Of a DNA stretch of 64,000 nt, positions 26,558-34,531 are shown piece by piece. The position numbers were made by a program, and so were the translations under genes. Below the pieces are notes generated by a model. That model had not been told where the DNA came from, made no database searches, and saw only the letters and a list, made by a program, of their open reading frames with translations. Source of the DNA: Rhizobium sp. SG_E_25_P2 (lineage in GTDB: Bacteria > Pseudomonadota > Alphaproteobacteria > Rhizobiales > Rhizobiaceae); the NCBI RefSeq assembly GCF_029892285.1, contig NZ_JARXVM010000009.1, forward strand, positions 1-64,000, given 5' to 3'. Each line of letters begins with the position of its first letter. Position 1 is the first letter of the stretch.

Positions 26558-27603
26558 TTCACGTTGACCTTCAGTTCCTGCCAGAGCTGGAGGTACTTTT
26601 CACGGTCGGCGTCAGACACCGGCGCCTGGAACTGGATGCGGGCCGCAACAGCCGGATCACCCATGACGGTGCGGTTGAAGGCGTCTGCCGGAAGGCCTGC
26701 GACCGCCTTGGTGTTGGCGGACACCGGCGCGCCGACCTTGTTGTCCCACTCCACATAGAAGGCGGGATCGATCATGTAGTTGATGAAGGCTTCGGCGCCT
26801 TCGACATTTTTCGAACCCTTCGGGATCGAGAAGGCGTCGAGCCAGCCGACTGCGCCTTCTTCCGGCACGACGAAGGTTACCGGCAGCTTGAAGTTCTTCT
26901 TGGCGCGACCGGCCGAGCCGCTCCAATAGGTGCCGACATTGATCTGGTTGGCGGCGACCATCTGGTTCCAGTCGTTTTCGGCGCTCCAGAAGGTGCGGAT
27001 CTGGGGCATCAGCGAGGCGAGCTTGGCCTTGGCGGCGTCGAGATCCTTGATGTCGTTGATGTTCTGGCCGCTGGCGATCGCGCCGAACTGGATGGCTTCG
27101 AGCGCGTCGTCACGCAGCACGACGCGACCCTTATGCGCCGGATCCCACATCACCTGGATGGAGGTCGGCGTCTTGTCGAAGGCCTTGTCGTTGACGGCGA
27201 TCGAGGTCAGTCCCCAGACCCAGGGAACGCCATAAACCTTGGCGTCATGATTGAGCATCGGCGACCTGGCCTTTTCTGCGCCGAGATCGGCGTAATTGCC
27301 GATCTTGGAGATGTCGATGGGCTCGATCAATCCTTCCTTGAAGGCTTGGTCGTTGAAGGCTGCGTTGATCATCACCACGTCGTAGAGACCCGGATTGGTG
27401 CGCAGCTTGGTGAGCATTTCCTGCTCGGAATTGAAGAAGTCGTTGATGACCTTGTGGCCGGTGGCCTTTTCAAAAGCCTCGATGGCCCAGGGCTCGTCGG
27501 CGCCGTAGCCTTTCCAGTTCAGCACGTGGACATCGCCGGCAAACGCGGTCTGCGATAGCACGGCAAGCATGGCGGTCGCCGCCAGTTTGGCGAATAGTTT
27601 CAT
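26554..27603 (-). CDS. PotD-type extracellular solute-binding protein
   Basis: A 349-residue periplasmic protein with a Sec signal (cleavage after about residue 22, TAFA-GD). The mature start VHVLNWKGYGADEPWAIEAFEKATG is typical of spermidine/putrescine-binding proteins and their relatives. Such proteins capture cationic or small organic solutes. The usual acidic polyamine pocket cannot be confirmed by eye. It lies 43 bp after the PfkB kinase and overlaps the permease gene. The linked ADP-ribosylglycohydrolase and ribokinase-like kinase suggest a ribosyl- or glycosyl-amine ligand, which is inference. Confidence 0.86.
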   Translation of the reverse strand: MKLFAKLAATAMLAVLSQTAFAGDVHVLNWKGYGADEPWAIEAFEKATGHKVINDFFNSEQEMLTKLRTNPGLYDVVMINAAFNDQAFKEGLIEPIDISKIGNYADLGAEKARSPMLNHDAKVYGVPWVWGLTSIAVNDKAFDKTPTSIQVMWDPAHKGRVVLRDDALEAIQFGAIASGQNINDIKDLDAAKAKLASLMPQIRTFWSAENDWNQMVAANQINVGTYWSGSAGRAKKNFKLPVTFVVPEEGAVGWLDAFSIPKGSKNVEGAEAFINYMIDPAFYVEWDNKVGAPVSANTKAVAGLPADAFNRTVMGDPAVAARIQFQAPVSDADREKYLQLWQELKVNVK

Positions 27604-27646
27604 GGCATTCTCCTCTCAGTCGCAACGCGCGTCGTTCCCGGTTTTT

Positions 27647-28597
27647 TCATTGATCACGCTTCCCCGCGCGGTTCAGGAAAAGATCAACGTCCTTGTGGTC
27701 AGGCGCAGTCGCGCCGCCGTGTTTGAGTGTGGAAAGGGCGGCGGCGGCATTGGCGTATTCCACCGCCCTTTCCGGAACGTCGCCGCGGGAGAGTGCGGCG
27801 ACGAATGCGCCGAGGTGGCAATCGCCTGCGCCGGTCGTGTCGACGGCGGCCACCTCGAATGCAGGTATTGTCTTGGGCTTGGCGCCACGCATGGCGAGGA
27901 TCGCGCCGGATGCGCCGAGGCGCAGCACCACGCCCACGGCGCGGGGACAGAGCCGTTCCAAAAGAGCGCCCGCGAGATCGCCTGGCTCAAGATCGTCGCC
28001 GATCATCACCGATGCTTCGTCGCGATTGCAGCTCAACCAATCGGCCCGCGACAGCGCCACATCCAGCCGCTCGCGGGGAATATCCGCGACGATGCCGGTG
28101 GGATCGAAGACGAAATTCAGCGCTGGATCGACCTCGGACAGGAACCGTGTCTGCTCCCCGCCGGATTGCGGGTAGAGAAGCGTGTATCCCGAAGTGAACA
28201 GCCAATCTGTCGGCTGAAGTTCAAGCGCAAGCAGGTCGTCGGCAGACAAGCGGCTCTCGGCGCCGGGATAGGAAACGAATGTGCGCTCGGCGTCATCCGT
28301 CACCATCACGATGCAGACGCCGGTGTCTTCGCCTTGATAGAGCGGCGTCAGCACGTCGATGTCTTCGTCGCGGAATGCTTTGTGCAGTATGGCGCCAGCG
28401 GGCCCATCGCCGATCCGGCCGGCGAAAGCGGTGGCAAGACCGCTCCGCTTTGCCGCCGCCATCATGTTGAAACCGCCGCCCGGCATGGAGAAGTAAGACG
28501 AGGCGATCAGGTCTTCGCCCGGCCGAGGCAGCCGATCCAGCCGATAGATGAAATCGATGACGGCGCTGCCGAAATGAACAAGCCGAGGCTCAGCCAT
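27647..28597 (-). CDS. PfkB-family carbohydrate kinase (ribokinase-like)
   Basis: A 316-residue ribokinase-fold kinase. Seen: an N-terminal sugar-binding region (FGSAVIDFIYRLDRLPRPGED), the glycine pair in MPGGGFNMMAAA, and the C-terminal signature DTTGAGDCHLGAFVAAL with the catalytic aspartate and anion hole. It transfers phosphate from ATP to a sugar or nucleoside hydroxyl in the cytoplasm. It overlaps the ADP-ribosylglycohydrolase gene by eight bases, so the two products probably act in sequence: the hydrolase frees a sugar moiety and this kinase phosphorylates it. The precise sugar is unknown; ribose is the natural guess. Confidence 0.85.
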   Translation of the reverse strand: MAEPRLVHFGSAVIDFIYRLDRLPRPGEDLIASSYFSMPGGGFNMMAAAKRSGLATAFAGRIGDGPAGAILHKAFRDEDIDVLTPLYQGEDTGVCIVMVTDDAERTFVSYPGAESRLSADDLLALELQPTDWLFTSGYTLLYPQSGGEQTRFLSEVDPALNFVFDPTGIVADIPRERLDVALSRADWLSCNRDEASVMIGDDLEPGDLAGALLERLCPRAVGVVLRLGASGAILAMRGAKPKTIPAFEVAAVDTTGAGDCHLGAFVAALSRGDVPERAVEYANAAAALSTLKHGGATAPDHKDVDLFLNRAGKRDQ

Positions 28598-29609
28598 CGC
28601 CGCCTCCGGCCATCCGCATGGTCACCAGCGCCTCGACCAGATGATCGACGTCGCCGAGATCGATGCCGCGCAGTTTCGCGATCTTGTCCTGCGGCAGGGG
28701 CTGCATGCCAGAGCATGCGCCGGCCATGGAGCAGGCGATCGCGCCAATCGTGTCGGTATCTCCGCCGAGATTGGCGGCGATAACCGCCGCCTTCCAGCAA
28801 TCGCCATCGGCGAGCGCGAGCGCCGCGAAAGCGGCAGGCACGGATTCCTGCGAGGCGACGCTCGAGCCAAGCAGCGCAAAGAGCCTGGCGACATCGCTTT
28901 GCGTGGCGGCTTTGCCCGCGAGATCCAGCGCCAGTTCGATGCGGGCGGCGAGCTGGCCGCCGGCGATCCAGACGCCCTGATCCGCGCCAGCTCTTGCGGC
29001 GTCCGCCGCATGTGCAACGGCGTCGCGCCAGCCCATGCCCTGGAGACCTGAACTGATCACCATGGCGACGGCGGAAGCGGCAGAAATGGCGATCGAGGTG
29101 TTGTGCGTGGCCCGGCAGGTTTCAGCTACCCGGGCGATGAGGTCGGAGGAGGGCGGCGTCATGATCCCGACCGGAGCGATGCGCATCGCCGCCCCATTGG
29201 TGTCGCCGTAACGGCCGGCCTGTTCAGGCGTCATGCCATTGCGGATCGCCTCGATGGCGCGCTTGGTCGAAGGCCCCAGGAGATCATAACCGCCGCGCCG
29301 GCGGATGTCGTCTTCCCAGGCGACCAGCGCCTCGATCCAGGCGTGGTGATCGAAACCGGCGGGTGAGGCCAGCAGCACTTTGGCGAGCAGCAGCGTCTGC
29401 TCCGTGTCGTCGGTGATCGCGCCGGCCTCAAGCCCCTTCGAGACAGGATGATCGGCATCAGGCGCGACGAAATCCTCGACATGCCCGTATCGGGCCGCGA
29501 TCTGATCCGCCGACAGCAGTTGGGTCGGCATGCCCATCGCATCGCCAAGCGCGCCGCCGATCAGCGCTGCGCGGGCGCGATCCATCATCTCTGTCTTCGA
29601 AAGCGGCAT
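28590..29609 (-). CDS. ADP-ribosylglycohydrolase family protein
   Basis: A 339-residue DraG/ARH-like hydrolase. Its binuclear magnesium site motifs are visible: GGALGDAMGMP near residue 20, TDDTEQTLL near residue 65 (metal-binding Asp-Asp and Thr), and GGDTDTIGAIACSMAG near residue 285. Family members cleave N- or O-glycosidic bonds of ADP-ribosylated or ribosylated molecules. Here it stands between a HutC-type regulator and a ribokinase-like gene in a transporter operon. That points to catabolism of an imported small molecule rather than reversal of protein ADP-ribosylation. No nitrogenase or draT gene is nearby. Confidence 0.85.
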   Translation of the reverse strand: MPLSKTEMMDRARAALIGGALGDAMGMPTQLLSADQIAARYGHVEDFVAPDADHPVSKGLEAGAITDDTEQTLLLAKVLLASPAGFDHHAWIEALVAWEDDIRRRGGYDLLGPSTKRAIEAIRNGMTPEQAGRYGDTNGAAMRIAPVGIMTPPSSDLIARVAETCRATHNTSIAISAASAVAMVISSGLQGMGWRDAVAHAADAARAGADQGVWIAGGQLAARIELALDLAGKAATQSDVARLFALLGSSVASQESVPAAFAALALADGDCWKAAVIAANLGGDTDTIGAIACSMAGACSGMQPLPQDKIAKLRGIDLGDVDHLVEALVTMRMAGGGDG

Positions 29610-29612
29610 GCG

Positions 29613-30329
29613 TTAGAACTCCAGATGCAAGGCGAAATAGGCGGGGTGCAGCAGGCTGACGACATATTCGATCGGCCTGCCGTCTTCGTCGCGGCTGAGC
29701 CGGCGCGTCCTCAGAAAGGCGGAGCCAGGCGCGTTTTTGAGCAGTTCGGAGTCTTCCTCCGACAGCATTTCGATGTCGGCCCATTCCTCGCCCTTGGCGG
29801 GAACCAGTCCCGCCTCATGCATGGTTTCCCGGAGTGAGCCGGCGGTCAGGCCACGGATCGGCAGCGATTCCAGCTCGGGAAGAAGCGGCAGACGGCTGCG
29901 CTCCAGCGAAATGGGGGTGTCGCCCACCACCAGGCAGCGAAGACGGTCGATGGCGATGAAGAGGTCGCGCTCGGCGCCGATCTCGGCCGCCAGCGCCTTG
30001 TCCTCAAGCACCTCGATGCGCAGCACGCGGGTGGTGGTTTCCGCGCCGACATCGGCGAGCGCGCGCGACCAGCCAGCGGCGTCGTTGATCGTCTTGCCTT
30101 CGAAGGTCACGAAAGAGCCGATACCCACTTTTGTGGTGATCAGTCCGCGGTTGTTCAGCTCTTCCAGGCCTTTTCGCAAGGTGTTGCGGCTCACCGAAAA
30201 ACGTTGCACCAGTTGGTTTTCGCTTTGCAAACGCTCGCCGAAGCCCAGTTTTCCGGACAGAATCTCCTGTTCCAGCACATTGGCGATCTGCGTCGGCTTG
30301 GGCGCGCCCGGTGATAAAGCTCTCTTCAT
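29613..30329 (-). CDS. HutC-type GntR transcriptional regulator
   Basis: A 238-residue regulator. The GntR winged helix lies in residues 10-75 (LQSENQLVQRFSVSRNTLRKGLEEL written in part) and a UTRA ligand-binding domain from about residue 90 to the end, closing with the typical SLLHPAYF stretch. It is the first gene of the operon with ADP-ribosylglycohydrolase, PfkB kinase and a polyamine-type importer, four bases before the next gene. Autoregulation is likely because its own promoter carries three ACCTGT repeats at 30345-30373. The effector is probably the transported compound or its sugar phosphate. Confidence 0.88.
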   Translation of the reverse strand: MKRALSPGAPKPTQIANVLEQEILSGKLGFGERLQSENQLVQRFSVSRNTLRKGLEELNNRGLITTKVGIGSFVTFEGKTINDAAGWSRALADVGAETTTRVLRIEVLEDKALAAEIGAERDLFIAIDRLRCLVVGDTPISLERSRLPLLPELESLPIRGLTAGSLRETMHEAGLVPAKGEEWADIEMLSEEDSELLKNAPGSAFLRTRRLSRDEDGRPIEYVVSLLHPAYFALHLEF

Positions 30330-30344
30330 ACGAATCTGCTATCT

Positions 30345-30402
30345 ACCTGTTCTATGAACCTGTTCACACCTGTATAAAATAAAGTCGCGAGATGTTTGTC
30401 AA
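30345..30402 (-). promoter_or_regulatory. promoter and repeated operator of the ADP-ribosylglycohydrolase operon
   Basis: On the minus strand TTGACA (30402-30397), an 18-bp spacer and TTTATA (30378-30373) form a strong promoter. Three ACCTGT repeats (plus strand, at 30345, 30358 and 30368) cover the -10 box and the start region. The middle one is part of GAAC-CT-GTTC. This is a likely site for the HutC-type regulator. Confidence 0.6.
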
Positions 30403-30486
30403 TCGCGATTCCACGCGACACGCAAAAAGCACTGCCGAGGCACGATGTCTGGATTGGGGAGGGGAGAGTCTACAGGCAGCCGCCGG

Positions 30487-30511
30487 CCGGATTGCCGTTT
30501 CGGCAATCCGG
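30487..30511. terminator. perfect 11-bp hairpin downstream of the racemase gene
   Basis: ccggattgccg and cggcaatccgg with a TTT loop lie 23 bp beyond the racemase stop codon. A third copy of cggcaatccgg is at 30542-30552, inside the end of the racemase gene, allowing alternative pairing. There is no T-tract on the minus strand, so it may end transcription weakly or stabilise the 3' end. Confidence 0.45.
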
Positions 30512-30533
30512 TTTCATCGAGCGGTGAGCGGGT

Positions 30534-31283
30534 TTAAAGCGCGGCAATCCGGGATGGCGAGAAATCTTCCAGCAGGCCGGCATAGGGTTTGTTGACCGGC
30601 GTCGCGTAGGCGCCGCGCTTGGCTGTCTTGAGGCCCAGGGCGACCAGAGCTTCCGCCTGCTTCACGGCAGCGGCGACGCCATCGATAATGGGGACGCCGA
30701 ATTCATGTCTGAGTTGCTCCACGAGATCCGCCATGCCCGCGCAGCCGAGCACGATAGCCTCGGCCTTGTCGTCGCGGAGCGCGGTGGCGATTTCATTGCG
30801 CAACCGGTCGCGGGCGTTGGACTGGGGGTCTTCAAGTGAAAGGACGGGGATATCGGCAGCTCGGACTTTGCAGCGTCCGGCCATGCCGTAGCGATGAACC
30901 AGCCCCTCCAGCGGCAGCCGCGATCGCTCCATGGTGGTGACGATGGTGAAACGCTGGGCTATGAAGGCGGTTGAGGCAAGCGCCGCCTCGCAGATGCCGA
31001 TGATGGGGATGCTGGCAAGCGCCCGGGCGGCGTCGAGGCCGGTATCGTCGAAACAGGCGATAATGGCGGCGTCGGCCCCGGCTTTTTCGCCTTTGGCAAG
31101 CTCCAACAGCAATCCGGGCACCGCGAAAGCTTCGTCATAATAGCCTTCGATCGACACAGGCCCCATGGACGAGGTGATCGCAACAATCTCGGTGCTATCA
31201 TTCTTCACCCGGCTTGCTGCGTCCGCCGCCGTGGCCGTCATCGTCTTCGTCGTATTGGGATTGATCAGAAGTATCCGGGTCAC
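30534..31283 (-). CDS. aspartate/glutamate/hydantoin racemase family protein
   Basis: A 249-residue cofactor-independent racemase-fold protein (Asp/Glu/hydantoin racemase family). It starts with MTRILLINPNTT, typical of hydantoin racemases. The two catalytic cysteines can be placed at IIACFDDTGLDA (about residue 76) and VLGCAGMADL (about residue 182). It would invert the configuration of a hydantoin or acidic amino acid. It is the last gene of an operon with a polyamine-type ABC importer and overlaps the permease by four bases, so its substrate is probably the imported solute. No hydantoinase or carbamoylase gene is nearby, which weakens the strict hydantoin assignment. Confidence 0.78.
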   Translation of the reverse strand: MTRILLINPNTTKTMTATAADAASRVKNDSTEIVAITSSMGPVSIEGYYDEAFAVPGLLLELAKGEKAGADAAIIACFDDTGLDAARALASIPIIGICEAALASTAFIAQRFTIVTTMERSRLPLEGLVHRYGMAGRCKVRAADIPVLSLEDPQSNARDRLRNEIATALRDDKAEAIVLGCAGMADLVEQLRHEFGVPIIDGVAAAVKQAEALVALGLKTAKRGAYATPVNKPYAGLLEDFSPSRIAAL

Positions 31284-32098
31284 GCGCGCATCCGTCTGCG
31301 ATTGATCAGCATGATCGCCCCGATCGTCACGGATATGACCAGGAAGGAGAAAAAGGTGGTGACCGCTCCGAGCGCATAGAGCACGGGGGTCGTGACATTG
31401 GTGGTCATGCCATAGATTTCGAGCGGCAGCGTGTTGTAGGTGCCCGATGTCATCAGCGTACGGGCGAATTCGTCATAGGAGAGCGAGAAGCCGAACAGGC
31501 CGACGCCAACAAGGCTTGGCGCAATCATCGGCAATACCACGTGATAGAAGGTCTGCCAGGAATTGGCGCCCAGATCGCGGGCGGCTTCTTCATAGGCCGG
31601 CGAGAAGCGGTTGAACACCGCAAACATGATCAGCACGCCGAAGGGCAGCGTCCAGGTGAGATGCGCGCCGAAGCCCGAGGAATACCAGGCCGGCTGCAGG
31701 CCGAGCTGTGAGAACAGCACGCCGATGCCGAGCGAGATGATGATCGAGGGGACGACGAGGCTCGCCACCGAGAGATAGAACAGCGGCGTGGCGCCAATGA
31801 ACTTGCGGCGGAAGGCGAGGCCGGCCAGCAGCGACACCAGCACCGTCACGACCATCACCATCAGGCCGAGGAAGAGCGAGCGCCGGAACGAGCCGCCGAA
31901 ATCGCCCACCGCCTGCTTCTCGAACAAATTGACGAACCAGTGCACCGACACGCCATTGAGCGGGAATGTCAGGCCGCCATTCGGTCCCTGAAAAGCGAGG
32001 ATGAGGATGGCGGACATCGGCCCATAGAGAAACAGCACGAAGAGCGCGAAAAAGATCGCGAGCATGTAGAATTCGCGGGAGCGTTTTTCTCGATGCAT
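31280..32098 (-). CDS. PotC-type ABC transporter permease (racemase operon)
   Basis: A 272-residue permease with six hydrophobic segments and the EAA loop YEEAARDLGANSWQTFYHVVLP (in part) near residue 165. It is encoded three bases after the partner permease and overlaps the racemase gene. It forms half of the inner-membrane channel of the second polyamine-type importer in the window. Sequence alone gives no substrate. Confidence 0.88.
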   Translation of the reverse strand: MHREKRSREFYMLAIFFALFVLFLYGPMSAILILAFQGPNGGLTFPLNGVSVHWFVNLFEKQAVGDFGGSFRRSLFLGLMVMVVTVLVSLLAGLAFRRKFIGATPLFYLSVASLVVPSIIISLGIGVLFSQLGLQPAWYSSGFGAHLTWTLPFGVLIMFAVFNRFSPAYEEAARDLGANSWQTFYHVVLPMIAPSLVGVGLFGFSLSYDEFARTLMTSGTYNTLPLEIYGMTTNVTTPVLYALGAVTTFFSFLVISVTIGAIMLINRRRMRA

Positions 32099-32101
32099 GG
32101 C

Positions 32102-33007
32102 TCAGAGCTCCTTGCGGATATCGACGACGCGGAGAATGGCGGCCACCATCAGCAGCACCAGGATCAGCAGCACGACGGCGTTGGCGGCGGCGGCCGGATA
32201 TTGCAGCAGCGACATCTGGTTCTTCATCATCAGCGCCACCGAGGCGCTCTGTCCGCCCGACATAACCTGCACCGTCGAGAAATCCGCCATCACCAGCGTG
32301 ACCACGAAAATCGTGCCGATCGCCATGCCGGGTTTCGCCAAGGGTATGATGACATTGGTGAGGATCTGCCAGCTTGAGGCGCCGGCGTCGCGGGCGGCTT
32401 CCACCAGCGATTTGTCGATCCGGGTCAGCGTGTTGAAGATGGGCGTGACCATGAACAGCGTATAGAGATGCACCATGGCCAGCACCACGGCGAAATCGGA
32501 ATAAAGCAGCCATTCGATCGGTTGCGGCACGATGCCCGCCCCGACCAGAGCCTGGTTGATCAGTCCGTTGCGGCCCAGCACCGGAATCCAGGAGATCATG
32601 CGGATGATGTTCGATGTCAGGAACGGCACCGTGCAGACGAGAAACAACACCGTCTGCATGGCGCTCGACCGGATATGGAAGGCGAGGAAATAGGCGACCC
32701 AGAAGCCGATGACGAGGGTGATGACCCAGACGATCGCGGCAAATTTCAGCGTGTTGAGATAGGTCTTCCACGTCACCCAGGAGCCGAGCGTTTCGGTGTA
32801 GTTGAACGTGACGAAATCGGGATACATCTGGGCGAAGTCGTAATCCCAGAAGCTGACCACCGCGATCAGCAGGATCGGCGCGAGCAGGAACGCGGCTAGG
32901 ATCAAGGTCAGGGGAGCCGCTTGCAGATAGGGCGGCAGCCATGCGGGCAGCCGGAAGGCGCGCTCTGAAGGCTTGTCGCTCACGCCAATCAATCTGACTG
33001 TGGTCAT
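32102..33007 (-). CDS. PotB-type ABC transporter permease (racemase operon)
   Basis: A 301-residue permease whose N-terminal 30 residues are hydrophilic, followed by a first helix at about 30-55 (PLTLILAAFLLAPILLIAVV). The EAA loop is EAARDAGASSWQILTNVIIP near residue 200. It pairs with the PotC-type protein. A 200-bp gap with a palindromic repeat element separates it from the binding-protein gene upstream, which may lower its expression relative to that protein. Confidence 0.88.
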   Translation of the reverse strand: MTTVRLIGVSDKPSERAFRLPAWLPPYLQAAPLTLILAAFLLAPILLIAVVSFWDYDFAQMYPDFVTFNYTETLGSWVTWKTYLNTLKFAAIVWVITLVIGFWVAYFLAFHIRSSAMQTVLFLVCTVPFLTSNIIRMISWIPVLGRNGLINQALVGAGIVPQPIEWLLYSDFAVVLAMVHLYTLFMVTPIFNTLTRIDKSLVEAARDAGASSWQILTNVIIPLAKPGMAIGTIFVVTLVMADFSTVQVMSGGQSASVALMMKNQMSLLQYPAAAANAVVLLILVLLMVAAILRVVDIRKEL

Positions 33008-33060
33008 GGCTGTCTCCCCGAATAAATTGCATCTTCAGGGAGTCTTGGAGGAAGCGTTTG

Positions 33061-33184
33061 CCCCTCATCCCCCTGCCGGGACCTTCTCCCCGCGCGCGGG
33101 GAGAAGGAGGATGTGGCGATGACGGCGCACCGATCGCCCTTCTCCCCGCAAGCGGGGAGAAAGTGGCGGCAGCCGGATGAGGGG
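33061..33184. repeat. RIME-like palindromic intergenic mosaic element
   Basis: A 124-bp element bounded by perfect 10-bp inverted repeats (cccctcatcc at 33061-33070, ggatgagggg at 33175-33184). Inside are a perfect 26-bp palindrome (33082-33107, arms ccttctccccgcg) and a second hairpin with 10-bp arms ttctccccgc/gcggggagaa (33140-33161, AA loop). Such mosaics are scattered between genes in rhizobial genomes. Here it sits between a binding-protein gene and its permeases, so the transcript would carry two stable hairpins. Confidence 0.8.
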
Positions 33185-33207
33185 CGGTGCTCCGCCCCTC
33201 GCGTTGA

Positions 33208-34503
33208 TTACGCCGCGATGAACTCGTTCCAGCGGCGAACCATGTAGCGGTCCTCGTCCATGACGGAGTTCCAGCAGGCGACCTTGCCCATGCGCTCTTC
33301 GAAGGAGCCGCCATCGCGTACTGCGCCGGCCTTCTCCATGACCTTGCCTTCCGGCGACATGATCTCGCCCTTGGCCGGCTTGCCTTCGATCCAGTAGCCC
33401 CACTCGTCTTCGGACATGAAGCCCTTGGCGGTGTCCATGCAGGCCGAATAGTAGCCCTGACGGTTGAGATAGCCGCCGACCCAGCCGGAGGTGTACCAGT
33501 TGATATATTCATAGGCGGCGTCGAGCTGCGCGCCTTCGAGATGCGCGGCGAGGCCGAGGCCGCCGCCCCACGAGCGGTAGCCTTCCTTGAGCGGCTGGTA
33601 TTTGCAGGCGATGCCCTTGGAGCGGACGGCGGCGACGGCCGGCGACCACATGGACTGGATGACGACTTCGCCCGAGGCCATCAGGTTGACCGACTCGTCG
33701 AAGCTCTTCCAGAAGGCGCGGAACTGGCCGGCCTGCTTGGCCTTGATCAGGAAATCGATGGTGGTGTCGATCTCCGCCTTGGTCATGTTGCCCTTGTCGG
33801 CATATTTGATCACGCCCATGGCTTCGCAGATCATGGCGGCGTCCATGATGCCGATCGAGGGAATGTTGAGGATCGAGGTCTTGCCCTTGAAGGCGGGATC
33901 CATGATGTCGGCCCATGTGGTGATCTCGCGACCGACGAGGTCAGGGCGGATGCCCAGCGTGTCGGCGTTGTAGATGGTGGGCATCATGGTGAAGAATTCG
34001 GTTTCGCCCTTGGCGAAAGTCTTGGCGTCCTTGGCTTCGACATAACCGACAGTGTGCGGCGCGGTGCCCTGGGCGATCACGCTGTCGGGCAGAAGCTTGC
34101 CGGTTTTGAACAGTGGCACGACCTTGTCGTAATATTTCAGCTTCTTGGTTTCCATCGGCTGGATCACGCCGGTCGGATAGACCTTCTTGAGGATCCAGTA
34201 TTCGATATCGGCGATGTCGTAGGAGTTCGGCTGGGTGACCGCGCGCTGGGCGGCGGCGTCGGAATCGGTCGCCGTCATCTCAAGCGTGATGCCAAGGTCC
34301 TTCTTGCACTGCTCGGCGATGGCGTTGATGTTGGAGACGCCGGTGCCGAACTGGCGGAGCGTGATCGGGTTCTGCGCCCAGATCATCGGAAAACCGGTGA
34401 TGACGCCCGCGCCAGCGGCAGCGCCAACGGCGGCGGCGCCGGTCTTGAGCAAGGAGCGTCTGGTGACGCCGGTCTTGGCAGGAATGGTCGATTCAGTGGT
34501 CAT
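33208..34503 (-). CDS. extracellular solute-binding protein with Tat signal (racemase operon)
   Basis: A 431-residue PotD-like periplasmic protein. The N-terminus carries a twin-arginine signal (Arg15-Arg16 in TRRSLLKTGAAAVG) ending near residue 44 (IWAQ-NP), so it is folded before export. The mature protein has the two-lobed layout of polyamine- and iron-binding relatives but is longer than the 350-residue norm. It collects the substrate for the PotB/PotC permeases encoded beyond the repeat element. The ligand is unknown; an amino-acid or hydantoin-like compound fits the racemase in the same operon. Confidence 0.85.
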   Translation of the reverse strand: MTTESTIPAKTGVTRRSLLKTGAAAVGAAAGAGVITGFPMIWAQNPITLRQFGTGVSNINAIAEQCKKDLGITLEMTATDSDAAAQRAVTQPNSYDIADIEYWILKKVYPTGVIQPMETKKLKYYDKVVPLFKTGKLLPDSVIAQGTAPHTVGYVEAKDAKTFAKGETEFFTMMPTIYNADTLGIRPDLVGREITTWADIMDPAFKGKTSILNIPSIGIMDAAMICEAMGVIKYADKGNMTKAEIDTTIDFLIKAKQAGQFRAFWKSFDESVNLMASGEVVIQSMWSPAVAAVRSKGIACKYQPLKEGYRSWGGGLGLAAHLEGAQLDAAYEYINWYTSGWVGGYLNRQGYYSACMDTAKGFMSEDEWGYWIEGKPAKGEIMSPEGKVMEKAGAVRDGGSFEERMGKVACWNSVMDEDRYMVRRWNEFIAA

Positions 34504-34531
34504 GCGCAGTCTCCTCTGAGGTTTGTTGTCG

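Noticed and set aside
28590-29609. Nitrogenase regulator draG.
   Set aside because: No draT or nif genes nearby; the operon is catabolic and encodes a transporter and a sugar kinase.
33082-33161. CRISPR-like repeats.
   Set aside because: Only two unequal hairpins with no regular spacer; better explained as an intergenic mosaic element.
31590-33512. A 640-codon open frame on the minus strand across two permeases and the repeat element.
   Set aside because: It is out of frame with three well-recognised transporter genes on the same strand, is rich in Arg and His, and resembles no family.
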